Positions 13,790 to 25,477 of a DNA stretch of 64,000 bases are shown here, in pieces; positions within the stretch are counted from its first letter, which is position 1, and each line of letters begins with the position of its first letter. Made by a program: the position numbers and the translations under genes. The DNA is from Sipunculus nudus (taxonomy: Eukaryota; Annelida; Sipuncula; Golfingiida; Sipunculidae): positions 34,444,214-34,508,213 of the forward strand of contig CM049320.1 of NCBI GenBank assembly GCA_026874595.1. Direction: 5' to 3'. Under the pieces are notes generated by a model, which saw only the letters and a program-made list of their open reading frames with translations, made no database searches and was not told where the DNA came from.

Positions 13790-13955
13790 GGATCCAAATG
13801 CAAATACATTTGCAATTACATTTTTCACATTTGCATTTGCATTTAAATGCAAAATACTTGATAAAAAAGCCTGCATTTGCATTTGAATGCATAACTGGAG
13901 TGGTGTATATGCATTGATATTTGTATTTAAAAAATTGCTATGCATTTAGATTTGA
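13790..13955. promoter_or_regulatory. cluster of octamer-like ATTTGCAT words (unit 1)
   Basis: Within ~165 bp the words ATGCAAAT, ATTTGCAA, ATTTGCATTTGCATTT, AAATGCAAAA, CATTTGCATTTG and ATGCATTTAG occur on both strands. ATGCAAAT/ATTTGCAT is the classical POU-domain (Oct) binding octamer. Clustering may be functional or may simply be low-complexity sequence. No transcript is known next to it. Confidence 0.3.
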
Positions 13956-16511
13956 AATATGAGTCAAATTAGTTTGATATATTCCGTGACACCATATATT
14001 GAATAGAATTCCCGGAAAATTCATTGAAACAATAATTTACAAAACGGAGGAGCATTTTGGGATCCATCATACCTTTTGAAAGAGCAAACATTGTCATATT
14101 GTCATATGAACATTCAGAGAAACCAAGAAACCAGATCGATGGAGTTTCGGATCATTAGAGCTGATTACGGATGTCGTTTGACAAGAATGTGAGATAATAA
14201 CTTTTTTACCCAAAATTCTTCGGCCATCTTAGATTTTAAGGTCAATATAGGTAAGACATTCATATCTTAATTCCTAGACCCTCAAAACCCTTTAATCCAT
14301 GTACTGAACAGGATTGCAGGCCAAACATTGAAAAAAAATAATTTTAAAATAGCCGATGGCAGCCGTTTGGATCTCCGGCTCTCACAGATGTTGCCAACTC
14401 TTTCACGAGAGACACCCATGCTTATTTTTTAATCTTTCTCCATACAAGACAATTATACTGAGAAATCAAATTTCGCTTTCCTAGGGCACGGAACTATCAA
14501 AAGCAATGTTGTTTAATATTATTTCAATAATATGAGTATTGTTCAGCAAGAACATTTGTGAATATTTGGTTACTATTTTTTTTTGTTATAGTTGAAAGAA
14601 AGAAGAACAATTCACATATAAATATATATGAATCCCTGAAACATTGTAATAATAAAATCTACTTCATTGAAAGACGTATTTAACATATTAGCACCTGAAT
14701 TAACATGAGGTTCCTCCATTCTCGCAATGATCTAACATTGAATATGGTAAAGAAATATGAACACCTAACAATTTAAATCACAGTTACTAATTCTTTACAC
14801 ATTTGATAAATATAATTTAGACATTTAAAAACATCTGAATTCTTGAAGCAAAGCGGCAGGGAAAGTTGCTGTTGTATAAAACGGAAAGGGAAAGTGGATA
14901 ATAGAGAGACTCAACACTGTAATGAAAATGAAGCATTTGTTAAACAATATTTCCTTTATTTACTTAATATATAATACCTCACTTGGTGGGTTTCATCCAC
15001 CCAACATTTCTAAAAAATCCATCCTTTCAGTGTCCACTCTATTTTCAAGCCGCGGGGAGAAAACATCTAACCCCCGCATCTAACATAATATAATGGGACT
15101 ACTTCATATAAAATATATCATTAGCATTCCTTAAACCATTTTTTAAAGATACTTATTTTTTTTTTGGTCTACCAAGTCTGTGGCAGCTGCGCCTTTCATG
15201 GCTTTACCTCAGATTTAGAAGTATGGGATTCCTGAAACTTTGCTAGTATTCTTCTCTGCAACCTTTGTTTTTGTCATACAAATATTCCTTCCGACATCTA
15301 CATCACCTATTTTGTAGAAAGCTTATTGACGAACTATCCATAAACAATGGGAGTAAAAAAATCCCAGAAAGAGTATACCCTTTACAGTAATAAATCTGCT
15401 CAGGAGAAAAATGTTAACTGCCGAAACTATACATTAAAATAATACTTTATTATTATAAAATATATTGCAAATAATATTGTGTATATGCAAGCAAACTGAC
15501 CATATAATAAGCCTTATTTCTGTTTTATGTTATTTGGCCATAAGGTACGCTCTGAACACAGCGCGAGGACCTTCAATTTACACGTTGTGAGAAATGGAAT
15601 GTTTCTTCAGGTTTGGCAACCTGCCAAACACCAAGTCAGTTTGCGTTGGGAAAGGTACAATTTGATTGACTCAGCGGGTAAACAAAGATGTCTGCACTGT
15701 GCAGATCTGTTAAAGAAATCTGAATGGCTTAGCGTGTAAACAAACTCGTGGTCGTGCGCCTCTGCAAGAGAGGGAATATGCTTACAGTGGGGGATAAATG
15801 ACCTCAGGTCACACCAGCAAGACTGTCTTGAAAGTAGATGATTGGATCGTGTGAATTCTAACGGGGTGGAAAAAGTCTGTGCTACCAAGCACTTCGACGG
15901 CAGTGCAAATCAACCGGTACAACGAAGAACATCCGACTGTGCTGGTGATACCTGCAATTTGATTATTACTCAGGGGGAAATCACAGAGACACCACCGCCT
16001 GGTGGCCAAACCTGACGGCCAACCGCGGTTTCTTGCAGCGATTAGCGTAACGAATAGTTGAGCATAGCGTAACTGCTGCGTATGGAGCGTAGACATAAGG
16101 TTGGTTTACTTTAAATATGAAGACATTTATGTACATGCCATAGTTAACAAAAGTTAACAGTATGGAGCATTTCCAATCGGAAATGAAGAAATGAAGGCGT
16201 AATGAAGCCTTAGGTCTGACCATCCATTGATCAATGGGCGTTCCCAGTCAGTTGTATTGCTTGGGTCCTCTTGAACATAAGAGTGGGGTTACTTTGAAAG
16301 AATAAGGAAGGGTCAGCTTGAGATAACAATTATCTCTGGTAACATCCAAAAGGCCCTATGAAATATGCAAGACAGCAAACAAAATAAATAGATTAATTAA
16401 TAAATTACGAACGCTAAAGGGGGGGGGGGGGGGTTGCCCCCTGTGTCTCTTACTCTTCTTCAGATCGATAACTCTAGTTCATGATCTCACTTATCTGCCA
16501 ATCAGGGGTCA

Positions 16512-16513
<2 letters not shown>

Positions 16514-16549
<36 letters not shown>
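16514..16549. repeat. (CT)n microsatellite, unit 1
   Basis: Pure CT run. The matching positions in units 2 and 3 (about 28905-28944 and 39230-39278) have different lengths, making it a length-variable marker that separates the copies. Confidence 0.9.
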
Positions 16550-16553
<4 letters not shown>

Positions 16554-17224
16554 GTTACACATATAAACAGAGACACCACACACCATATAGACGCAGAGGG
16601 ATATCAACAGACACAAGTTACTGAGAGAGATATATGGCTGACCATTAATACAGCATGTGAGCGAACATATAATATAATGGGGACCGTTTCCTGTTGGACA
16701 TACCAGCTTAAACTGGGACGGCACTCACTCACATGGGCAGGGCCAACTCGGTGACAGGGATGTTTCTCCAGCAGATGTCGCCAGCTCCAGGCTCCTCCTT
16801 CCCTGCATCAAGCTCAGCCCGCCCAGCACATTTATTCAGATGTTTTCACCAGCATATCTCAAGGCCGCCGACATGGCAATTAACGTCTCAAATCTCTGTC
16901 CTCTAACTAGTATACTGATTAGTCACTGTCTGACATTCTTTCTCACTGGTCCGTGCGCCTTTTCATCTCTTTTTGACGTGACAGTCAGTCTCTCTCTCCT
17001 TGTGCTGTGTCTATCTGGCAGTCGATAATATTGCCTCTGTCATACAGGTGTCTCAATAAGTAATATAGGCTCTCTATTTTACTTTTTTCGTTTGTTGTAT
17101 TATTACTGAAATGATTCTGTTTCCCAATTCAGGTATGCACAATCCTCTATATTTATGCCAGGTGCAGACGGGAGTAACATATTTTGCTCTCCTCGTTGCA
17201 ATCGTCCTAAACGCTTTTTGATAC

Positions 17225-17400
17225 CAGCTAAGAACACAGGAAAGGGGTATTCGTTTTTCAGTTGAACACGGCCGTGAGGCATGGCCTTCCCATTTAGCCT
17301 GCAGCGCGTTTAACCTGAAAAATCTCACCGCCTCGGCTGAGGTCGGAACTCACGATATCCCCGCTTTGAGCCCTGTGCTCTACCCCCAAATCCATAAACG
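17225..17400 (-). mobile_element. tRNA-derived SINE-like element, family B (unit 1)
   Basis: Read on the minus strand it has a tRNA-like head. A box-A-like GGTAGAGCACAGGGCTC (17370-17386) is followed at tRNA spacing by a box-B-like GTGAGTTCCGACCTC (17339-17353). Related copies with better B boxes lie at 51690-51890 and 54165-54490, so this is a dispersed family. It is not a functional tRNA gene, as the acceptor stem does not close. Confidence 0.55.
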
Positions 17401-17805
17401 TTCGTTTGGTTTAAAAACAAGTGGTGTTTAAAAAAGCATCGCTAGCATAGCCAGGGAGATTACAAAGTCAACCTTGGTATGTATACCCCTGCGGCCATGT
17501 ATGATACTGGAATATACTGGAGGGAGTGAGAGACGTTTTAAATACGGATTCCTTGACACAAAGAGCATGTTCGTCCAGAAACATTTAAAATGAAACAAGC
17601 TATATCTTTACCTAGTTAATTATTGACTGAAAATATAAAAACTTTGATAAAATGACAATAAACAGTGTCCGCAGTATGAGCTAGTATAGGATAGCTTTAA
17701 ATTATTTTACTGATATTCTAATATATTAATAAATGGATGGAAAATCTCACTAGTGCATAAACCATTTAAAAGTAGACTTTCTAAGGTTTAATTAATTCCA
17801 CTTTT

Positions 17806-18270
17806 GAGCGTGGTGGCGTAATGGTTACAGCGCTGGCCTCCTGGCCGCCCGGTTGTTGATTCACGTCCCGTTCTGATCGCTATCCGCGCTAAGGCTCCTT
17901 GCCAAAGTCTTTACCACAAGAGTGTTCTCCTTTCACCCAGGAGTGAATGGATACTGGTTACACATGGGCGTCCGGCAAATGTAGAACGAGTAACCTTCCG
18001 GTGCCATGTGTGGCTAACTGGTTCTCTCCTCCCCAGGAAGCCGAGGAAAACTACAAGAATTGACAGGCCAGTAAGACTAGGAAGGCAAAGTGTAAAATTA
18101 AGTACGATGAGACTTAAAGCAGGAGATGTTTTGGCCATTTCCTATTTATCCTGTTTGTATTGGAATCCTGCTAGATATACATATTGTCATATAGTGTTTG
18201 GCTAGGGGCTGTCCTTGATGGGCAGTCTCTCAGGGCTGTTTAATGGACATTAAACGAGGTTTTATCATAC
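17806..18270 (+). mobile_element. tRNA-derived SINE, family A (unit 1)
   Basis: The head reads GAGCGTGGTGGCGTAATGGT, with a box A (TGGCGTAATGG at 17814-17824) and a box-B-like GGTTGTTGATTCACGTCCC (17851-17869), the internal RNA polymerase III promoter layout of tRNA-derived SINEs. A ~330-bp body follows, ending TTTAATGGACATTAAACGAG and a T-rich tail. Length is ~465 bp. Molluscan and other invertebrate SINEs share this layout; the exact family was not identified. It was present before the triplication. Confidence 0.75.
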
Positions 18271-18407
18271 AGGTTAATATGGATATCTTGTCTTACTGCT
18301 GAAGAAAAGAGTCAAATATTACCACCAGCCCACGATGTTAATTGATTGTTAATATTGTTTAAATTCTTACCGATGTATATCCCTGCACACTATCTCAATG
18401 TTGAATT

Positions 18408-18409
<2 letters not shown>

Positions 18410-18448
<39 letters not shown>
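18410..18448. repeat. second (CT)n microsatellite, unit 1
   Basis: Pure CT run. The homologous runs lie at about 30805-30859 in unit 2 and 41130-41164 in unit 3, again with different lengths. Confidence 0.9.
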
Positions 18449-18451
<3 letters not shown>

Positions 18452-19048
18452 TTAATTTATCAAATTCACATCCATTGATTCTTGTTGTTATAATATGTGA
18501 CCGAAGTGAGAGTGAGGTCATTGGAGTTATACAACATATAATTTAAGGATTTAAATTTCTGTTCCACTCTTATGCGTGCAAGCTTGACGTATGATGCCTT
18601 AATTCTTATGAACAGAAGCATCATGTAATAATTTTGACTTATTTGACTATATCAAAGATAATATGAGTTAAAAGAAGTTACTTGAGAATATCTTGATAAA
18701 TTATTTTATGTATTTTTCATAGAAAACATACATATTATATAAAAGCATTTATGTTGCGAATTTTTAAGTAGCAATTAATGTAGATAATCTTAGTTAGAAA
18801 AACACGGGGGAATGTCATACCTCTCCGATCAGAGCCAGCTGCTGTATTTACAACTGCAATCCGTAGGCCCAGGTTTTAATATGCCGCATGGTCGGTCTCA
18901 GTGGCGCCGTTGAAGGGACATAACAAGGGGCGATATTATTCACATTCTTTCACATTACATGTTCAGTTTTGCTTTATATAAGTTTCCCCAGTGGCGTACC
19001 TAAGGGGGGGGGGCGGCAGGGGCGGCACAAGGAATTCCTAAAAAAAAT

Positions 19049-19700
19049 ACAAATTTGTCCTTTTTGTCCCATGTTCAAGTATTCCAGGGATTATAAACTT
19101 GACAATGGAACCTACCGAATGATTAGCGAACGATTTGTACATTTTTTTGGGGGCGGCATTTCTGGGAATTAGTATAATCAGTGGCACAAGGAGTTTTCTA
19201 AATGTACAAATTTGCCCTTTTTATTCCTTGTTCAAGTATTCTAGGGATAATAAAATGGACAATGGAACCTACTAAATGATTAGAGAACGTTTTGTATATT
19301 TTTTTATGGGCGGCATTTCTAGGATTTAGTATTATCAGTGGCATATGGAGTTCTCAACAAGTACAAATTTGGACTTTTTGTCCCATGTTCAAGTAGTCCA
19401 GGGATAATAAAATGGACAATGGAACCTACTAAATGATTAGAGAACGTTTTGTACATTTTTTATGGGCGGCATTTCTTGGATTTAGTATTATCAGTGGAAT
19501 ATGGAGTTCTCAACAAGTACAAATTTGGCCTTTTTGTCCTATGTTCAAGTATTCCAGGGATTATAAACTGGACAGTGGAACCTACAGAATGATTAGCGAA
19601 CGAATTGTACATTTGTGGGGGCGGCATTTCTGGGATTTAGTATAATCAGTGGCATATGGAGTTCTCAAAAAGTTCAAATTCGGCCTTTTTGTCCCTTTTC
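19049..19700 (+). repeat. 157-bp tandem repeat in hAT left arm (unit 1)
   Basis: Starts of ACAAATTTGGCCTTTTTGTC-like copies lie at 19049, 19206, 19363, 19519 and about 19674, spacing 155-157 bp. Each copy includes TTCAAGTATTCCAGGGAT, GGACAATGGAACCTAC, GATTAGCGAACG and GGGCGGCATTTCTGG. About four full copies plus a partial fifth. Subterminal tandem repeats are common in non-autonomous DNA transposons. Confidence 0.85.
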
Positions 19701-19905
19701 AAGAATTTCAGGGATTAAACACTTGGCAGTGGAACCAACCAAATTATTTGCGGACGATCTCTATAGAGGCAAGCTATACGCAAAAGAAATACATATCTGT
19801 AGTTATTCTTTGTAAGATCTGTGGTGTCAGATCTGATGTCAGAACGCCATCGATAAACTGACCAATCATGCAAAAAGCCTACATTTCAGGGCGGTCGTCG
19901 TTTAC

Positions 19906-21079
19906 GGCAACAGGACAACTACCCCCCAGACAATTACCCCCTGGACAATTACCCCCCAACAATTTCCCCCTGGACAAACCCACCAGACAATTACCCCCCG
20001 GACAATTACCCCCCAGGACAATTACCCCCTTAGACAACTTCCTCCAGACAACTACCCCCGGTACAATTACCCCCCCCCCCGGACAACTACCCCCTGGACA
20101 ATTACCCCCATGGTATAAATTACACATTTAAAGTACACGTTATACATTTAAATATATTCTGTGTTGCTAATGAGTAGAACACAATGCCAAAGAAATAAAT
20201 AAAGTTAATTGCAAACAAAAAATAAAAAGAAAATCACTTTGGACAATAATATCATGCTATTACTTATTATGATATAACTTATAATGACTGGTAAGAATGG
20301 ATCAGAATGAATGGTATCCCGATTTGAATGGAATTCTATTGTAAGCTTGCGGATGGTTGATTATGAGGTCGTAGTTATGTGACCAAACTTACTTAATTAG
20401 TCTTGAGTTGATATGGGCAGTATAAGGTAGCGCAGATCGCTGATGGTCATGGACCATCCCCCACAGAGGCGGGTATACCAAGTTGTCACCAGAGGATATT
20501 GAACATTGTGCGGGACTACGGAAACAGGGACACATTAGATTACCTTCGAGGCATTACCTACAACTTGCCCATGTGATGAACATTTTTATATTATGGACTT
20601 TTTGATCATATGTTTAAAAAGCATTTGTTTTACAATTTGCAAATGTAAAGCATATTTCATATAATGGACTTTTTATCATATTTACAATGTTTTTTTTTTA
20701 CAATACACAGTACAATTATCTGAGAGGCATTGCCTAGAACTAGTTATCAGCTACTGAAATTTGATGTAATGGATTTTTTTTTCTATTTTTACAATACACA
20801 TGATGTATGTACCTATGCTTGGTTTGAAATATATCATCACCGGTATTTGTTTTACTTACAATCGGAATATTTACCTTTTAGTTTGTACAATGTGTACTTT
20901 AAAGTGTTATTATACCATGGTGGTAGTTGTCCGGGGGGTAGTCGTCGGGGGGGGGGGGGGTAGTTGTACCGGGGGTAATTGTCTGGGGGTAGTTGTCTGG
21001 GGGGTAATTGTCTGGGGGGTAATTGTCACGGGGTAATTGTCAGGGGGGTAATTGTCCGGGGGGTAGTTGTCCTAGAGCC
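19906..21079. mobile_element. foldback-like transposon nested in hAT (unit 1, ~1.17 kb)
   Basis: The left arm (about 19906-20155) is built of short C-rich subrepeats of the type GGACAATTACCCCC. The right arm (about 20875-21079) carries the inverse, GGGGGTAATTGTCC. Inner parts of the arms also pair (CCATGGTATAA with TTATACCATGG, then AAAGTACAC with GTGTACTTT). The element starts GGCAACAGGACAAC and ends GTTGTCCTAGAGCC, flanked by the 9-bp direct repeat GTCGTTTAC (19897-19905 and 21080-21088). Long inverted arms made of tandem subrepeats with a 9-bp target duplication are the hallmark of Foldback-type elements. The ~720-bp centre has no convincing gene. The Pro/Leu/Gln-rich frame in the left arm is a repeat artefact. 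Confidence 0.75.
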
Positions 21080-21540
21080 GTCGTTTACAGAAATCCCTAG
21101 CAGCACCTGATTATCACCAGGGAAAAACCCTGCCAGAAGACCAATGGCCCTCGGTGGTTGGGTATCCTCCTAAAAGTTTGCATGTGTATAGATTTCACAT
21201 AGCTCTTTATCAGACACAAAACTGGTGGCGCAACCTGCAGCCTTTTTTACAAAGCTTCCATCTGTTTGTCTGCCATGCGATTAAGTCACTCATATCTCGG
21301 CAGTGGTTTTGCTTATCAGCATAAAATTGTGCAATTGTATACAACTTGGATAACTTTCAGGATTTTGTGGCAGGTGGTGTCACCTACAAACACATTTCAG
21401 CTGCAGACATCGACGCTAATATGCAACACACCTCTCTATTTCCCCTTGCCACTCAATCCATGCCTCACTTCACCCGTCCCACTCTGGTTTCGGCGGATAC
21501 ACATAGTCGCTTGTCGACTACCCGTATTCTAGTTGACCAA

Positions 21541-24500
21541 GTACCTCATCAACTACTATACTTCTGGATATTTGATCATGTACCTCATCACCTTCATTAC
21601 TTCTGGTTATGTTATCATGTACCTCATCACCTTCATTACTTCTGGTTATGTTATCATGTACCTCATCACCTTCATCACCTCTGGATATTTGATCATGTAC
21701 CTCATCACCTTCATTACTTCTGGTTATGTTATCATGTACCTCATCACCTTCATCACTTCTGGATATTTGATCATGTACCTCATCACCTTCATTACTTCTG
21801 GTTATGTTATCATGTACCTCATCACCTTCATTACTTCTGGATATTTGGTCGTGTACCTCAACACCTTCATTACCTCTATATATTTGATCATGTACCTCAA
21901 CATCTTTACTTCTGGATATTTGATGATATATCTCATCCCCTTCAGTACTTCTGGATGTTTGATCATGTACCTCAACACCTTCATCACCTCTGGATATTTG
22001 ATCATGTACCTCATCACCTTCATTACTTCTGGATATTTGGTCGTGTGCCTCAACACCTTCATTACCTCTATATATTTGATCATGTACCTCAACATCTTTA
22101 CTTCTGGATATTTGATGATATATCTCATCCCCTTCAGTACTTCTGGATGTTTGATCATGTACCTCAACACCTTCATCACCTCTGGATATTTGATCATGTA
22201 CCTCATCACCTTCATCACATATGGATGATTGATCATGTACCTCATCACCATCATCACCTCTGGATATTTGATCATGTACCTCATCACCTTCATTACTTCT
22301 GGATATTTGGTCGTGTACCTCAACACCATCATCACCTCTGGATACTTGATCATGTACCTCATCACCTTCATCACATATGGATGAGTGATCATGTACCTCA
22401 TCACCTTCATCACTTCTGGATATTTGATCATGTACCTCATCACCTTCATTACTTCTGGTTATGTTATCATGTACCTCATCACCTTCATCACCTCTGGATA
22501 TTTGATCATGTACCTCATCACCTTCATTACTTCTGGTTATGTTATCATGTACCTCATCACCTTCATCACTTCTGGATATTTGATCATGTACCTCAACATC
22601 TTTACTTCTGGATATTTGATCATGTACCTCATCACCTTCATTACTTCTGGATATTTGATCATATACCTCATCCCCTTCAGTATTTCTGGATGATTGATCA
22701 TATTCCTCATCACCATCATCACTTCTGGATATTTGATCATGTACAATATCACTTTCATTACTTCTGGATATTTGATCATATACCTCAACATCTTTACTTC
22801 TGGATATTTGATCATGTACCTCATCACCTTCATTACTTCTGCATATTTGATCATATATCTCATCCCCTTCAGTACTTCTGCATATTTGATCATGTACCTC
22901 AACACCTTCATCACCTCTGGATATTTGATCATGTACCTCATCACCTTCATTACTTCTGGATATTTGGTCGTGTGCCTCAACACCTTCATTACCTCTATAT
23001 ATTTGATCATGTACCTCAACATCTTTACTTCTGGATATTTGATGATATATCTCATCCCCTTCAGTACTTCTGGATGTTTGATCATGTACCTCAACACCTT
23101 CATCACCTCTGGATATTTGATCATGTACCTCATCACCTTCATCACATATGGATGATTGATCATGTACCTCATCACCATCATCACCTCTGGATATTTGATC
23201 ATGTACCTCATCACCTTCATTACTTCTGGATATTTGGTCGTGTACCTCAACACCATCATCACCTCTGGATACTTGATCATGTACCTCATCACCTTCATCA
23301 CATATGGATGAGTGATCATGTACCTCATCACCTTCATCACTTCTGGATATTTGATCATGTACCTCATCACCTTCATTACTTCTGGTTATGTTATCATGTA
23401 CCTCATCACCTTCATCACCTCTGGATATTTGATCATGTACCTCATCACCTTCATTACTTCTGGTTATGTTATCATGTACCTCATCACCTTCATCACTTCT
23501 GGATATTTGATCATGTACCTCAACATCTTTACTTCTGGATATTTGATCATGTACCTCATCACCTTCATTACTTCTGGATATTTGATCATATACCTCATCC
23601 CCTTCAGTATTTCTGGATGATTGATCATATTCCTCATCACCATCATCACTTCTGGATATTTGATCATGTACATTATCACCTTCATCACTTCTGGATATTT
23701 GATCATGTACCTCATCACCTTCATTACTTCTGGTTATGTTATCATGTACCTCATCACCTTCATCACCTCTGGATATTTGATCATGTACCTCATCACCTTC
23801 ATTACTTCTGGTTATGTTATCATGTACCTCATCACCTTCATTACTTCTGCATATTTGATCATATATCTCATCCCCTTCAGTACTTCTGCATATTTGATCA
23901 TGTACCTCATCACCTTCATTACTTCTGGATATTTGGTCGTGTACCTCAACACCTTCATTACCTCTATATATTTGATCATGTACCTCAACATCTTTACTTC
24001 TGGATATTTGATGATATATCTCATTCCCTTCAGTACTTCTGGATGTTTGATCATGTACCTCAACACCTTCATCACCTCTGGATATTTGATCATGTACCTC
24101 ATCACCTTCATTACTTCTGGATATTTGGTCGTGTACCTCAACACCTTCATTACCTCTATATATTTGATCATGTTCCTCAACATCTTTACTTCTGGATATT
24201 TGATGATATATCTCATCCCCTTCAGTACTTCTGGATGTTTGATCATGTACCTCAACCCCTTCATCACCTCTGGATATTTGATCATGTACCTCATCACCTT
24301 CATTACTTCTGGATATTTGGTCGTGTACCTCAACACCTTCATTACCTCTATATATTTGATCATGTACCTCAACATCTTTACTTCTGGATATTTGATCATG
24401 TACCTCATCCCTTTCAGTACTTCTGGATATTTGATCATGTACCTCAACACCTTCATCACTTCTGGATATTTGATCATATACCTCATCCCCTTCAGTATTT

Positions 24501-25477
24501 CTGGATGATTGATCATGTACCTCATCACAATCATCACTTCTGGATATTTGATCATATACCTTATCATCTTCAATACTTCTGGATATTTGATCATGTACCT
24601 CAACACCTTCATTACCTCTATATATTTGATCATGTACCTCAACATCTTTACTTCTGGATATTTGATCATGTACCTCATCCCTTTCAGTACTTCTGGATAT
24701 TTGATCATGTACCTCAACACCTTCATCACTTCTGGATATTTGATCATATACCTCATCCCCTTCAGTATTTCTGGATGATTGATCATGTACCTCATCACCA
24801 TCATCACTTCTGGATATTTGATCATATACCTCATCATCTTCAATACTTCTGGATATTTGATCATGTACCTCATCACCTTCATTACTTCTGCATATTTGAT
24901 AATGTACCTCAACACCTTCATCACCTCTGGATATTTGATCATATACCTCATCCCCTTCAGTATTTCTGGATGATTGATCATGTACCTCATCACCATCATC
25001 ACTTCTGGATATTTGATCATATACCTCATCATCTTCAATACTTCTGGATATTTGATCATGTACCTCAACATCTTCATTACCTCTATATATTTGATCATGT
25101 ACCTCAACATCTTTACTTCTGGATATTTGATCATATATCTCATCCCCTTCAGTACTTCTGGATATTTGATCATGTACCTCAACACCTTCATCACCTCTGG
25201 ATATTTGATCATGTACCTCATCACCTTCATTACTTCTGGATATTTGATCGTGTACCTCAACACCTTCATTACCTCTATATATTTGATCATGTACCTCAAC
25301 ATCTTAATTTCTGGATATTTGATCATGTACCTCATCACCTTCATTACTTCTGGTTATGTTATCATGTACCTCAACACTTTCATTACTTCTGGATATTTTA
25401 TCATGTACCTCATCACCTTCATTTCTTCTGGAAATTTGATCATGTACCTCATCACCTTCGTTACTTTGGGATATTTT
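21541..25477 (+). repeat. 39-bp minisatellite array 2 (~101 units)
   Basis: Same repeat as array 1 but 969 bp longer. A block of roughly 770 bp (about 21965-22735) recurs 927 bp further on (about 22892-23662), including the rare variant with TCGTGTGCC and the CACATATGGATGA units. This internal duplication explains most of the extra length. The same + frame stays open for 1,389 codons (21346-25515). Coding status is unsupported. Confidence 0.95.

Larger units (their letters stand above)
13089..17224. other. unit 1 non-coding stretch
   Basis: No supported gene between the minisatellite and the SINE-like elements. It contains a hairpin-forming word (ACGCCCGTTGTAGACGGACG near 13423) at the head of what looks like a dispersed repeat (about 13418-13780), the octamer cluster listed separately, a poly-G run near 16420 and CT repeats. 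Short open frames recur in all three units only because the unit is duplicated. I recognise no domain in them. Confidence 0.5.
9743..21162 (+). repeat. segmental triplication, unit 1 (11,420 bp)
   Basis: The unit starts TATCCTCCTAAAAGTTTGCA and ends CCCTCGGTGGTTGGG. The same start recurs at 21163 and 33577, directly behind the same end sequence, so the copies are head to tail with a blunt or 1-base (G) junction. Copies 1 and 2 are almost identical outside the minisatellite. The order inside is: minisatellite, non-coding stretch, inverted SINE-like element, SINE, hAT left end, 157-bp repeats, foldback-like element. Confidence 0.93.
18989..21162 (+). mobile_element. hAT-like transposon, right end missing (unit 1)
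   Basis: The left terminus CAGTGGCGTACCT is preceded by AGTTTCCC (18981-18988), which is the target-site duplication seen at the intact copy. After 157-bp repeats and the nested foldback-like element the sequence stops at 21162, where unit 2 begins. The right ~1.4 kb and terminal repeat are therefore absent. Truncation is by the segmental duplication, not by decay. Confidence 0.75.

Noticed and set aside
15607-16223. overlapping minus-strand frames of 80-95 codons, repeated in all three units
   Set aside because: They overlap one another in different frames, show no domain, and their presence in all units is due to the duplication and not to constraint.
17806-17880. functional tRNA gene
   Set aside because: Box A and box B are present, but the cloverleaf does not close and a long SINE body follows.
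19868-20131. Pro/Leu/Gln-rich open frame (QLPPGQLPP type)
   Set aside because: It is the translation of the C-rich subrepeats in the foldback element arm and changes with homopolymer length between copies.
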